Assembly (NCBI RefSeq): GCF_007558815.1
Contig: NZ_VLTJ01000042.1
Location: 124,001 to 188,000 of the forward strand
Source: Verticiella sediminum
Lineage (GTDB): Bacteria; Pseudomonadota; Gammaproteobacteria; Burkholderiales; Burkholderiaceae_B
Direction: 5' to 3'
DNA: 64,000 bases
The notes beneath the pieces were generated by a model that made no database searches, was not told the DNA's origin, and saw only the letters and a list, made by a program, of their open reading frames with translations. Below, piece after piece: positions 1 to 9,983 of this stretch (the first letter of the stretch is position 1; each line of letters opens with the position of its first letter). The position numbers and the translations under genes were made by a program.

Positions 1-1289
<1,289 letters not shown>

Positions 1290-1343
1290 GTCGGCTCCTC
1301 GCGAGAGTGGCGGCGCTCGCGGCGCGCCGGGCCAGGATCTGTT

Positions 1344-1363
1344 GACACGATGGCCATCGTGTC
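1344..1363. repeat. perfect 20-bp palindrome between the GH31-like gene and rmd
   Basis: GACACGATGGCCATCGTGTC is a perfect palindrome (two 10-base arms, no spacer), lying 8 bases after the stop of the upstream gene and about 55 bases before the rmd start. It has no following T-run, so it is not a canonical intrinsic terminator. It could be a protein-binding operator or an RNA hairpin between two co-directional genes. Confidence 0.6.
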
Positions 1364-1371
1364 GTCAGACC

Positions 1372-3564
1372 CTAGCGCGCCCGCGAGATGCGCACCTCCG
1401 CGCCGCGACGCTTGACCTCGAGCCCCTCGGAAGGAACGATCTTCAGGCCTTCCAGGCCCTTGATGTAGCTCGAACCCTGCATCTGCATGACGCGGATCTT
1501 GTTGCGCATCACGGTCGGGCTGACCTGCGGCATGCCGAACAGCCAGACTTCCTCGAGCAGACGGGCCGAATTGAACTCGCCGGTGTGGCGCCCGCCCGTG
1601 CCCAGGCAGAGGATGTGCCCGTCGCGGCCGAACACCGGCACGTGGCCGTCCGGGCAAGGGAAGGTCCAGGCCGTGCCGCCCTCGTAGCGCCAGCCGGTGG
1701 CCAGATCCCACCAGGCCTCGCCGGCGGGGAAATACACGGTGACCTCGTCGCCGGATTCGAGCAGGGGCGCCACCAGCAGGGCCGGGCCGAGCAGGTATTG
1801 CGACTCGTAGGCCTGCGCCTCGGGATCGTCGGGGAAGGACAAGGCCATGCTGCGCTGCACCGGCAGGCCGTTGCGCGCGGCGTCCTCGATGGCACCCAGC
1901 ACATAGGGAATGAGGCGGTAGCGCCATTCCAGCCAGGTGCGCACGCGCGCCTGCGTGGCCTCGTCGAAGGCGCTCGGCAACAGGGCGGGCAGCCCCTGGA
2001 AGCGGAAATGCGCGCTGAACACGCCGACCATCAGCCAGCGCACGTAGAGCTCGGGCGTCATGGCGTCCAGCGGCATGTCCTGGCTGCCGATCTCGTGCGA
2101 CTGCACGGGCACGCCGCTCGCGCCGGTGGTGAGCGCGGCGCGCAGCGATTCGGCCAGCCCTTCCCAGGTATTCGGCACGGTGGGGCCGGCCACGAAGGGC
2201 AGGCGCTGCGCCGCGGGGAAGGTGTCGCGATGCCAGACCACGCCCTCGGGCGGGACCTTGTTCCAGGCCGCGGCGTCGAACAGGTTGCGCGCCGCGAGCA
2301 TGGGATAGAGTTCGCGCAGGCGCGCCCCGCTCGCCCCGTTGCGCGCCTGGACGTCGTCGCGGATGTCGAGCTGCGCATTGCAGGCGATGGCGTCGATACC
2401 GTCGTCGAACAACTGGCGGTTGCGCTCGCACCAGAAGTTGTAGACGTCCTTGTGGGTGAGATCGAGCAGGCCGAACGGCTGGTTGCGCGTGGCCGGCACA
2501 CCCTCGAACACGTGCGCCAGCCCCTCGTCGTTGGTGAGCAGCCAGCCGCGGTCTTCCAGTTCCTCGAAGGCTTCGCTCGCCTGCAGCACGCCGGGAAAGC
2601 CCGGCGCACAGATTTTCAGGTCGGCGGCCTTGCATTGGGCCAGCCAGGCGCGGGCATCCGGCAGACGGCTGGCGTCCCATTCGAAGGCCTGCTTGCCCTT
2701 GATGTCCCAGGCGGCGGGGCCGTCCATGCACAGCGTCTCGATCGGAAAACCCGACTGCTTGAGCTGCGTCGCGCTGGCGGCGAGATCCTCGACCGAGCTC
2801 TGCGGCGCCTGGCGCAGCCAGGGACCGAGACTCCAGAGCGGCGGCTGGCCGGCGCGGCCGGTGAGCTGGCTGTACTGGCTCAGGATCTCGCCCGGCTCGC
2901 CGACGTAGAAAAAGACGTCGAGCCGGCGCTCGGCCACCTCGATGAAGTAGCCGGCTTCCTCGGGCTCGCTGTCGATGCGGTGCTGCACACGCCCCAGCGC
3001 ATTGACGTGCAGGCCCCAGCCGCGCTGGCTCCAGGCCAGCGGCAGTGCGTGGGCGTCGGGATCGTCGGAGACGATGTGCTCGCCGCGGCGATCCAGCGCG
3101 AGCTGGCTCTCGCCCAGGCCGAAGATGCCGTCGTCGTCATGCAGCGGGATCTCGAGCATCCAGCCAGGCTCGTCCACGCCGGTGCCGATGCCCGCGCGGC
3201 CTTCGTCGCCGATGCAAAAGAGCAGGCGGTCCTGGCGATGCATGGCAAAGCGCGGCGGATCGGCATACACGCTGAGCACGTCCTCGCCCTGCCGGATGCG
3301 CCAGCCGCCCGCCATGGGCTCGAGCGTGGCTTCGCCCACAGGCTCTTCGCGCGCAAGAAGCGCGGCGAGATCGAGCGCGCGGTCGGTGCCGGCTTCGCCC
3401 GTGGAGAGCCGAAAGAGCCCGGGGGCGTGGGCCTCGATGACCAAGGCTCCCCCCCCTTCGATGGCAAACTCGAACGTCGTGGACGTCGAGGCGACGAAGG
3501 TAAGCGCATCAAGGCTCTGATAGCGGGATCGCTGGTGGGTCGTCGAGTCGCGCATTGCCGCCAT
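1372..3564 (-). CDS. GH31-family glycosidase-like protein lacking both catalytic carboxylates
   Basis: A 730-residue protein with the overall architecture of family 31 alpha-glucosidases/alpha-xylosidases: N-terminal beta domain (GIFGLGESQ near 146-153), TIM barrel, and C-terminal beta domain (YLLGPALLVAPLLESG, VYFPAGEAWWD). Aligned by eye to E. coli YicI, the nucleophile segment KTDFGE reads ACNAQL here, so the Asp is Asn396, and the acid/base Asp of the GGDC segment is Thr462. SHDIGG has become SHEIGS. It is therefore probably not a hydrolase; a sugar-binding or regulatory role is possible. No signal peptide is visible. Another Met three codons downstream is an alternative start; neither has a strong ribosome site. 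Confidence 0.75.
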   Translation of the reverse strand: MAAMRDSTTHQRSRYQSLDALTFVASTSTTFEFAIEGGGALVIEAHAPGLFRLSTGEAGTDRALDLAALLAREEPVGEATLEPMAGGWRIRQGEDVLSVYADPPRFAMHRQDRLLFCIGDEGRAGIGTGVDEPGWMLEIPLHDDDGIFGLGESQLALDRRGEHIVSDDPDAHALPLAWSQRGWGLHVNALGRVQHRIDSEPEEAGYFIEVAERRLDVFFYVGEPGEILSQYSQLTGRAGQPPLWSLGPWLRQAPQSSVEDLAASATQLKQSGFPIETLCMDGPAAWDIKGKQAFEWDASRLPDARAWLAQCKAADLKICAPGFPGVLQASEAFEELEDRGWLLTNDEGLAHVFEGVPATRNQPFGLLDLTHKDVYNFWCERNRQLFDDGIDAIACNAQLDIRDDVQARNGASGARLRELYPMLAARNLFDAAAWNKVPPEGVVWHRDTFPAAQRLPFVAGPTVPNTWEGLAESLRAALTTGASGVPVQSHEIGSQDMPLDAMTPELYVRWLMVGVFSAHFRFQGLPALLPSAFDEATQARVRTWLEWRYRLIPYVLGAIEDAARNGLPVQRSMALSFPDDPEAQAYESQYLLGPALLVAPLLESGDEVTVYFPAGEAWWDLATGWRYEGGTAWTFPCPDGHVPVFGRDGHILCLGTGGRHTGEFNSARLLEEVWLFGMPQVSPTVMRNKIRVMQMQGSSYIKGLEGLKIVPSEGLEVKRRGAEVRISRAR

Positions 3565-3647
3565 TTGCTTGCAAAACCGCTATTTTGACGGATTTGCGCA
3601 CCGAAATAAACTCGTGTCCCCTGGAAGGCGCCGATCCACTCCGGGAT

Positions 3648-5549
3648 TCAGGCCCCCGCGGCCCGCCCCGGGCCGATCGCGGCCTGCAAATCCGCCTCGA
3701 TCGGCGCGGGCGTGCCCGACAGGTGCGACGCGATCAGCGCGCCCGCCAACGCACAATGCGAGAGCCCGCGCGAAGCATAGGCCGTGGCGACGAAGACGCC
3801 GGCTGCCCCCGGCAATGCGCCGATCGCCGGCAGGCGCCCGGGCAGCACGGCCCGCCAGCCCGCCCAGCCTCGCCAGTCGGCATGCGCCGGCCACGCCGCC
3901 TGCGGCAGCAGCGCGCGCAGATGCTCCAGATTGCGGGCATGGCCTTCAGCGCTCGCCGGCGCAGGCATGCCGGGTTGCGTCGCGTGGTCGTACGTGCTGC
4001 CGGCGACGCCGCGCCCGTCCAGGGCCGGCAATACGTAGCCGTCGCCCGCCACCACGCAGCGCGGCAGGCCCGCCACGAGGTCCTCGGGCAGGTAGGTGAT
4101 CTGGCCGGCCACCGCCTGCAGCGCGTCGCCCAGCGGCCAGGCGATATCGCTCGCGCGCGCCAGATCCGCCGTGCCGCCTGCGCAGGCGAGCACGAGCACC
4201 TCGCCGCCCGCGCAGGCGCGGCCGGCCTCGTCGTACGCTGTCCAGCCGGCATCGCCCGCCGCCAGCCGGGCCACCCGGGCGCGCACGCGGCGCACGCCGG
4301 GCGCCTCCAGCAGCCAGCGCTGCAGCCGGCCCGGCCGCACCAGCAGCCCGGCCGGCAGCCAGGCGCCGCCGCGCCCCACCGGCTGCCCGGCCAGCTCGGC
4401 GGCGTCGGCGGCATCGATCAGGCGCAGCCAATCGGCCGGAAAGCCGAGCGCGGACAGCCCCTCGCGCCAGCGTGCGTAAGCCTCGTCGGAACGCAACTGG
4501 CGTCGGGGCGCCACCTGCACCGTGCCCAGCCGCCACGCCACGGCCGTCTCGCCCGCGTCGGCGAGCGTGGGAGCGATCACCGGGCGCCAGGTGCCGTGCG
4601 CGAGGCCGGCACCGGCACGCGCCAGCCGGGCGCGCACGCTGTCGCCGGGATCGATGGTGGGCGTCAGCGCCGCGGCGGCATGGCCGGCGTGCGCCGCGTC
4701 ATCGGGCGCCACGACATCCACCGCCCAGCCGCGCGCGGCCAGGGCGTGCGCGACGCCCGCGCCGGCAACGCCGGCGCCCACGACCAGGGCGCGACCGGGC
4801 GTGCGGCGCTGCGCCAGAACGCGCCGCCCGCATGCGCCGCCCACCGGATGCTCGGCGACAGTCATGTCGCGCTTGCCGGCGAAGCCGGGCCGCTTGCGCA
4901 CCGCGAAGCCGACCGCCGCCAGCGCGCGGCGCACCTGGCCGGCGCTGGCCCAGGTCGCCGCCGTCGCGCCCGGCGCCGCATGCTCGGCGAGCGCGGCGAT
5001 CAGCGCATCGCTCCACATCTCCGGGTTGCGGGCGGGCGCAAAGCCATCGAGGAAATACGCGTCGGCGGCCAGGCTCAGCCGCGGCACGATCGCAGCCGCC
5101 TTGCCGAAAGCCAGCGTCAGACGCATCCGGCCCTGCTCGAAGCTCAGGCTGTGCAGTCCCGGCAGCAACGGCGGCCAGGCGGCCAGCAGCGCGTCGGCCT
5201 GGACGCGCAGTTCGCCCGGCACGAGATCACGCAGCCAGCTCGCCAGTTCGTCGCGTGTGAAGGGATGGGCCTCCACCGACACCACGTGCAGCCGCTCGCT
5301 GCGCGCAGGGTCGGCACGCCATGCGCGCCACAGCGCAAGAAAATTCAGGCCCAGGCCGAAGCCGGTCTCCAGCACCGTGAAATCGGCGCGGCCGCGCCAG
5401 CGTTCCGGCAGGCCGTTGCCGGCGATGAACACATGCTCGGCCTGGGCGAACGCGCCGGCTGCGGCGTGGTAGACATCGCCATAGACGGGGCTGAAAGGGA
5501 CGGCGGAATCGGCGGCAATGGCGTGCGCCGGGACGAGCGGTTCGAACAT
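3648..5549 (-). CDS. mnmC: bifunctional tRNA 5-methylaminomethyl-2-thiouridine modification enzyme
   Basis: Cytoplasmic enzyme of 633 residues for the last steps of mnm5s2U34 synthesis in tRNA. The N-terminal methyltransferase domain has VLETGFGLGLNFLALW (SAM site, about 65-80) and YFLDGFAPARNPEMW; the C-terminal FAD-dependent oxidoreductase starts with ALVVGAGVAGAGVAHALAARG and ends with a TAYASRGLSHCALAGALIASHLS segment. The ATG at MFEPLVPAHAI is chosen because family members begin this way; the reading frame stays open upstream by chance through an unrelated pseudogene. Both domains appear complete. Confidence 0.93.
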   Translation of the reverse strand: MFEPLVPAHAIAADSAVPFSPVYGDVYHAAAGAFAQAEHVFIAGNGLPERWRGRADFTVLETGFGLGLNFLALWRAWRADPARSERLHVVSVEAHPFTRDELASWLRDLVPGELRVQADALLAAWPPLLPGLHSLSFEQGRMRLTLAFGKAAAIVPRLSLAADAYFLDGFAPARNPEMWSDALIAALAEHAAPGATAATWASAGQVRRALAAVGFAVRKRPGFAGKRDMTVAEHPVGGACGRRVLAQRRTPGRALVVGAGVAGAGVAHALAARGWAVDVVAPDDAAHAGHAAAALTPTIDPGDSVRARLARAGAGLAHGTWRPVIAPTLADAGETAVAWRLGTVQVAPRRQLRSDEAYARWREGLSALGFPADWLRLIDAADAAELAGQPVGRGGAWLPAGLLVRPGRLQRWLLEAPGVRRVRARVARLAAGDAGWTAYDEAGRACAGGEVLVLACAGGTADLARASDIAWPLGDALQAVAGQITYLPEDLVAGLPRCVVAGDGYVLPALDGRGVAGSTYDHATQPGMPAPASAEGHARNLEHLRALLPQAAWPAHADWRGWAGWRAVLPGRLPAIGALPGAAGVFVATAYASRGLSHCALAGALIASHLSGTPAPIEADLQAAIGPGRAAGA

Positions 5550-5619
5550 GGCGCACACGATAGCGCATCGCCTGGCCTCGCGCGGCCGGGCGCACAGCGC
5601 ATCCGGCCGCGCCGCGTGG

Positions 5620-6283
5620 TCAACGCGCGGCGGGCGCCTTCCACTCGGGCTTGGGAAAGACCAGCTCGGCGGCGCCGTCGCGATCCGTGCCGAGACCTGG
5701 GCGCGATCGAGCGTGCCGGCCTGCTCGATCGCCTGCTGCAGCACCTGCAGCCCGGCATAGGTGACCAGGCTCGCCCAGCGGTCGGGCTCCTGGCCCACCA
5801 CCTCGCGGTGGCGCGCGATGTAGTCCTGCACTGCCGCGCTGTCGGCGGTCACGCCGCCCAGGCTCAGCACGCCGTCGGCGTTGTCGGCGAAGCGCTGCTT
5901 GAAGAGCGCGAAGGCGGTGCCGACGCCGGTGTACATCAGCTTGGGATTGAAGGACTGCAGGCGCGCCTGCTCGGTGACGGCGATGGTGTCGGGCGGATAG
6001 CTGAAGGTGATGAAGACATCCGGAGCGGCCTTGCGGACTTCGTTGACCACCGGCGCGAATCCTGCGTGCCGATGGGATACGAGCGGTCATAGACCAGCTC
6101 GAAGCCCGCCTCGCCCAGCGCCTTGCGACCGGCGTTGGACAGCTCCATGCCGAAACCGTCGGCGATCGAGGCCATGGCCACGCTGTTGCCGATCCTGCCT
6201 TCGCCGCGCAGTTGGACCAGCAGCTCGACCAGCGCGTCGGCATACGAGGCGCCGGTGCCGAGCAGCCAGTAGCTGCCCGCACG
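5620..6283 (-). pseudogene. remnant of a branched-chain amino-acid-type ABC substrate-binding protein
   Basis: Three frames together give the C-terminal half of a LivK-like periplasmic binding protein (type-1 periplasmic fold): SYWLLGTGASYADALVELL ... YDRSYPIGTQD, then VVNEVRKAAPDVFITFSYPP ... YIARHREVVGQEPDRWASL, then AELVFPKPEWKAPAAR and a stop. A T seems lost in GGATTCGCGCC near 6060 (expected ...QDFAPVVNE), and a second shift lies near 5690. The 5' half with the signal peptide is gone; homology begins immediately at the mgtE stop codon, so a deletion fused it there. No permease or ATPase gene is nearby. Confidence 0.85.
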
Positions 6284-6284
6284 C

Positions 6285-7748
6285 TCACAGCAGGAAAATC
6301 GTGGCAAGCCCGAGAAAAATGAAGAAGCCGAGCGAGTCGGTGGCAAAGGTGAGCAGCACCGACGAGCCGATGGCAGGATCGCGGTCGAAGCGATCGCGCA
6401 GCAGGGGCACGGCCATGCCCATCACCGCGCCCACGAACATGTTGCAAATCATCGCCGACATCATCACCACGCCGAGCGAGAGCGAGCCGGAGATCATGTA
6501 GGCGAAACCCGCGGCGATGAGCGCGCCGACGAAGCCGGTCAGCAGGGTCACGGACAGCTCGCGCCGGATCAGCCGCTTGACGTTGTTCGGGTTGATGCGG
6601 TTGGTCGCGAGCGCGCGGATCACCATGGTCATGGTCTGGTTGCCCGAGTTGCCGCCGATGCCGGCGACGATGGACATCAGGAAGGCCAGGATCACGATGT
6701 GGCTGACCGTGTCCTCGAAGCGCGAGGCCACGAAGGACGCGATGCCCGCCGTGCACAGATTGACCAGCAGCCACGGCGCCCGGTTGCGCACCGACTGGCG
6801 CACCGGCGCGAACAGATCCTCTTCCTGCAGACCGGCCTTGGAGAGCGCCTGCTCTTCGGAGGCCTCGCGGATCACGTCCAGCACTTCGTTGACCGTGACC
6901 CGGCCGATCAGGCGGCCCTGGGTGTCGATCACCGGGGCGGACACCAGGTCGTAGCGTTCGAACGCACGCGCCGCATCGTCGGCTTCGTCGTGCGGATGCA
7001 GGGTCAGCATGTCGCTGTCCATCACCTCGGCCACGCGGGTCGTCGGATCGCTCACCAGCAGGCGGGTCAGGCGCAGCGCGCCCTGCAGCCGCTCGTTGCG
7101 GTCGACGACGAAGATCTGGTCGGTGTGATCGGGCAGCTCCGGCAGGCGGCGCAGATAGCGCAGCACGACCTCCAGCGTGACGTCATGGCGCACGCGCACC
7201 ATGTCGAAATCCATGATCGCGCCGACCGACCCCTCGGGGTGGCTCATGGCGGCCGACAGGCGCGCGCGCTCCTGTTCGGTCAGGCCCTGCTGGACCTCCT
7301 CGACCACGTCGGTCGGCAGGTCCGGCGCGAGGTCGGCGAGTTCGTCGGCGTCCAGCGTCTCGGCCGCGGCGAGCAGGTCGTCGCGGTCCATGACGTCGAT
7401 GAGCGAACCGCGCACGCGGTCGCCGACCTCGAGCAGCACCTGGCCGTCGTTCTCGGCCTTGACCAGGTTCCAGACGTGCTGGCGCTCCTCGCGCGGCAGG
7501 GCCTCCAGGATGAAGGCGATGTCGGCCGGGTGCAGCCCCTGCAGCAGGTTCTGCAACTGAGCGTCCTGCGTGCGCTGCAGCACGCTCTCGACCAGGCTGC
7601 CGCGCTCCTCGCCCTCTTCCTGCTTGTGCACCAGCTCGCGGATCACCTGCTGGCGATGCAGCAGCCGCTGCACTTCCTCGAGGGCGATCTCGGCGTCTTC
7701 CGAATCCAGGCGGCGGCCCGGGACCGGCTTGAGCGGCAGCCGGCTCAC
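6285..7748 (-). CDS. mgtE: magnesium transporter MgtE
   Basis: Mg2+-gated magnesium channel/transporter of the inner membrane. Order of domains: N-terminal MgtE_N helical domain (LLQGLHPADIAFILEALPREER), two CBS domains (SVGAIMDFDMVRVRHD...; VAEVMDSDMLTLHPHDEADDAARAF), then five membrane helices with GIGGNSGNQTMTM. I place the start at a GTG (VSRLPLKPVPGRR), preceded by TGGGAGAC, giving 487 residues, the usual family length; an upstream ATG at 7811 lacks a ribosome site and one at 7937 would overlap the neighbouring lysR. The C-terminus abuts the receptor pseudogene. Confidence 0.9.
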   Translation of the reverse strand: MSRLPLKPVPGRRLDSEDAEIALEEVQRLLHRQQVIRELVHKQEEGEERGSLVESVLQRTQDAQLQNLLQGLHPADIAFILEALPREERQHVWNLVKAENDGQVLLEVGDRVRGSLIDVMDRDDLLAAAETLDADELADLAPDLPTDVVEEVQQGLTEQERARLSAAMSHPEGSVGAIMDFDMVRVRHDVTLEVVLRYLRRLPELPDHTDQIFVVDRNERLQGALRLTRLLVSDPTTRVAEVMDSDMLTLHPHDEADDAARAFERYDLVSAPVIDTQGRLIGRVTVNEVLDVIREASEEQALSKAGLQEEDLFAPVRQSVRNRAPWLLVNLCTAGIASFVASRFEDTVSHIVILAFLMSIVAGIGGNSGNQTMTMVIRALATNRINPNNVKRLIRRELSVTLLTGFVGALIAAGFAYMISGSLSLGVVMMSAMICNMFVGAVMGMAVPLLRDRFDRDPAIGSSVLLTFATDSLGFFIFLGLATIFLL

Positions 7749-7863
7749 CGCTCGGTCTCCCAGGCGGCGGCACGAGTCGGCGCGGCGGCAGGCACCCGCA
7801 GAACGGGGCATTCGGTACGGTGGCTTTGCGTTGCGGACATCACGGGACTCTCTCGCGCCAGAC

Positions 7864-8766
7864 TCAAGGTTCGGATTGTATTCGGCTATGTGTCGAGCAG
7901 ATGTCCCAGAACGCGCGCGCGGGCGCGCCCAGGGCATCCCCGTGGGGAATCAGGGCCGCGATGTTGCGTGCAAGCGGCACCGGGCTCAGGCGCAACGCCA
8001 CCAGCGCGCTCTCGCCGCGCGGCACCGCCATCGCCGAGACGAAGCCCACGCCCAGGCCCGCGCGCACCGCCTCGCGCACGCCTTCCACGCCGGCCAGCTC
8101 CAGGCCGACCTGCATGGCCAGCCCGGCCGCGGCGAACGCCGCGGCGACCTGCTGACGCACCCCGGAGCCGGCCTCGCGCATGACCAGGGGATGCGGCGCC
8201 AGCTCGGCCAGCGTCACCTGGGTACGCCGGCGTCCGGCCAGCGGGTGGTCGTCGCGCACCAGGGCCACGATTTCGTCGCTGACCCAGGGCCGCACTACGG
8301 TATCGACGGGCAACTGCGTGGGCACCGCCCCCTCGATGAAGGCGAAATCGAAGCGCTGCAGATCGCCGACGATGAGGCTGGTGTTGCCGCTGGCCAGAGT
8401 CAGCGTCACGCCGGGATGGCGCACGCGGAACTCGGCCACGATGTAGGGCAGCAGGTAGCTCGCCGGCGTGGTGCTGGCGCCGATGGCGAGCGAGCCGCCG
8501 CGCAGGCCGGCGATGGCTGCGCGCAGGGTGTGCGCGCGCTCGTAGGTCTGGCGCAACTGGCGGGCGATGCCGGCGAGCTGCTCCCCGGCCGGGGTGAGGC
8601 GGATGCCGCGCCCCTCGCGCCGGTACAGCGGCTGGCCGAAGGCCGACTGCAACAGGCGCAACTGGCCCGACACCGCAGGCTGGGTCAGATGCAGCACCTC
8701 GGCCGCACGGCCGATGGCGCCGGTTTCGGCGACGACGGCGAAGGTCAGGAGCTGATCCGGAGTCAT
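7864..8766 (-). CDS. LysR-family regulator, divergent from yeiH
   Basis: A 300-residue LysR-type transcription factor. The N-terminal winged helix-turn-helix reads GAIGRAAEVLHLTQPAVSGQLRLLQ (about 17-41), followed by an effector domain typical of the CysB/CbbR-like group. It is transcribed away from a YeiH-type membrane protein across 77 bases containing a clear inverted repeat, so it very probably controls that gene; the arrangement matches the YeiE/YeiH pair of enterics. The effector is unknown from sequence. Confidence 0.9.
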   Translation of the reverse strand: MTPDQLLTFAVVAETGAIGRAAEVLHLTQPAVSGQLRLLQSAFGQPLYRREGRGIRLTPAGEQLAGIARQLRQTYERAHTLRAAIAGLRGGSLAIGASTTPASYLLPYIVAEFRVRHPGVTLTLASGNTSLIVGDLQRFDFAFIEGAVPTQLPVDTVVRPWVSDEIVALVRDDHPLAGRRRTQVTLAELAPHPLVMREAGSGVRQQVAAAFAAAGLAMQVGLELAGVEGVREAVRAGLGVGFVSAMAVPRGESALVALRLSPVPLARNIAALIPHGDALGAPARAFWDICSTHSRIQSEP

Positions 8767-8786
8767 GTCCGATCCATAAGTTTGTA

Positions 8787-8801
8787 CGATGTTTTACATC
8801 G
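8787..8801. promoter_or_regulatory. candidate LysR operator in the lysR-yeiH intergenic region
   Basis: CGATGT-TTT-ACATCG, an inverted repeat with 6-base arms and a 3-base spacer, sits midway between the divergent genes in an unusually A+T-rich stretch. Position and symmetry fit a LysR recognition site. Confidence 0.5.
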
Positions 8802-8843
8802 AAATATACGATTATAAATATATAACTTGAAGGAATAAGATGC

Positions 8844-9944
8844 GTGTGCCAGCTTCTGCTTCTGCCCAGGTTACCCATGGCCGCCACCGCTCCCACCACT
8901 TCCGCCGCGCATGCCCAGCCGACGCCGCTCAGCCGTCGACGCGGCCGCCTGGACGGGCTGCTGTTCGTCTTTCTGCTCGCCCTGGCCGCCCAGCAGGTGG
9001 CCGCGCTGCCCTGGATCGCCGGCCTGGGGCTGAGCCCCCTCGTGATCGCCATCGTCTTCGGCGCGGTCTATGGCAACGCCATGCCCGGGCAGATGAATGC
9101 CGACTGGGCCGCCGGCGTGAATTTCGCCGCGCGCCGCATTCTGCGCATCGCCATCGCACTTTACGGGCTGCGCATCAGCGCCCAGGAGCTGGTCTCGGTC
9201 GGCGTTCCGGGCCTGGGCCTGGCAGCCAGCATGGTCGTGGGCACGCTGGCGATCGGTGTCATCGTCGGCCGCCTGCTGCGGCTGGACCGCGAGACGGCGC
9301 TGCTCGCCACCGCCGGCAGCGCGATCTGCGGCGCCGCGGCGGTGCTCGCCTTCGAATCGAGCCTGCGCTCGGCACCTGAAAAAAGCGCCGTCGCCGTCGC
9401 CACGGTGGTGCTGTTCGGCACGGTCTCGATGTTCCTGTACCCGGTGCTCTATCACGCCGGCTGGCTGCAGATGGACACCGCCGCGCTGGGGCTGTTCGTG
9501 GGCGCCAGCGTGCACGAAGTGGCGCAGGTCGTCGCGGCGGCCAGCGCCATCGATCCGAGCGTCATCGAAGCCGCCACCATCACCAAGATGGCCCGCGTCG
9601 CCCTGCTCGTGCCGGTCCTGCTCGTGCTCGGCCTGTGGCTCGCCCGCCGCGCCCCGGCCGGCGAAGAAGCCGGCGCCGCCAAGGGCAAGGCGCCCGTGCC
9701 CTGGTTCGTGCTGGGCTTTCTCGCCATGATCGCGCTGAACTCCACCGGCGTCGTGCCCCAGGCCGCCATCGCCGCGATCAATCCGCTGGTCACCTTCGCC
9801 CTCACCATGGCCATGGCCGCCCTGGGCATGGAGACCCGCCTGTCGCGCATGCGCCAGGCCGGCCCCCGCGTCTTCGCCCTCGCCGCCATCCTGTTCGTCT
9901 GGCTGCTGTTCGGCGGGTATGCGCTGACGCTGGCCTGGGTGTGA
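8844..9944 (+). CDS. YeiH-family (UPF0324) membrane protein, putative sulfate exporter family
   Basis: A 366-residue integral membrane protein with about ten hydrophobic helices and the family signatures RRILRIAIALYGLRIS and SAICGAAAVLAFES, plus FVGASVHEVAQVVAAASAI. The family is annotated as putative sulfate exporters but the substrate is not firmly established. AAGGAAT at 8830-8836 lies at good distance from a GTG at 8844, taken as the start; an ATG at 8877 with no clear ribosome site is an alternative. The divergent LysR gene is the likely regulator. Confidence 0.88.
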   Translation: MCQLLLLPRLPMAATAPTTSAAHAQPTPLSRRRGRLDGLLFVFLLALAAQQVAALPWIAGLGLSPLVIAIVFGAVYGNAMPGQMNADWAAGVNFAARRILRIAIALYGLRISAQELVSVGVPGLGLAASMVVGTLAIGVIVGRLLRLDRETALLATAGSAICGAAAVLAFESSLRSAPEKSAVAVATVVLFGTVSMFLYPVLYHAGWLQMDTAALGLFVGASVHEVAQVVAAASAIDPSVIEAATITKMARVALLVPVLLVLGLWLARRAPAGEEAGAAKGKAPVPWFVLGFLAMIALNSTGVVPQAAIAAINPLVTFALTMAMAALGMETRLSRMRQAGPRVFALAAILFVWLLFGGYALTLAWV

Positions 9945-9983
9945 GGGCGTAGCCCCTTCCGCCCGCGGCGCTATGGCGTTCCG

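Noticed and set aside
3648-6050. Apparent fusion of an ABC receptor with MnmC
   Set aside because: The receptor part has frameshifts on both sides and the MnmC start is at its usual position, so the common frame is accidental.
6285-7937. Longer mgtE start at 7937
   Set aside because: It would overlap the lysR 3' end and adds an Arg-rich extension without similarity; a GTG with a good ribosome site gives the family length.
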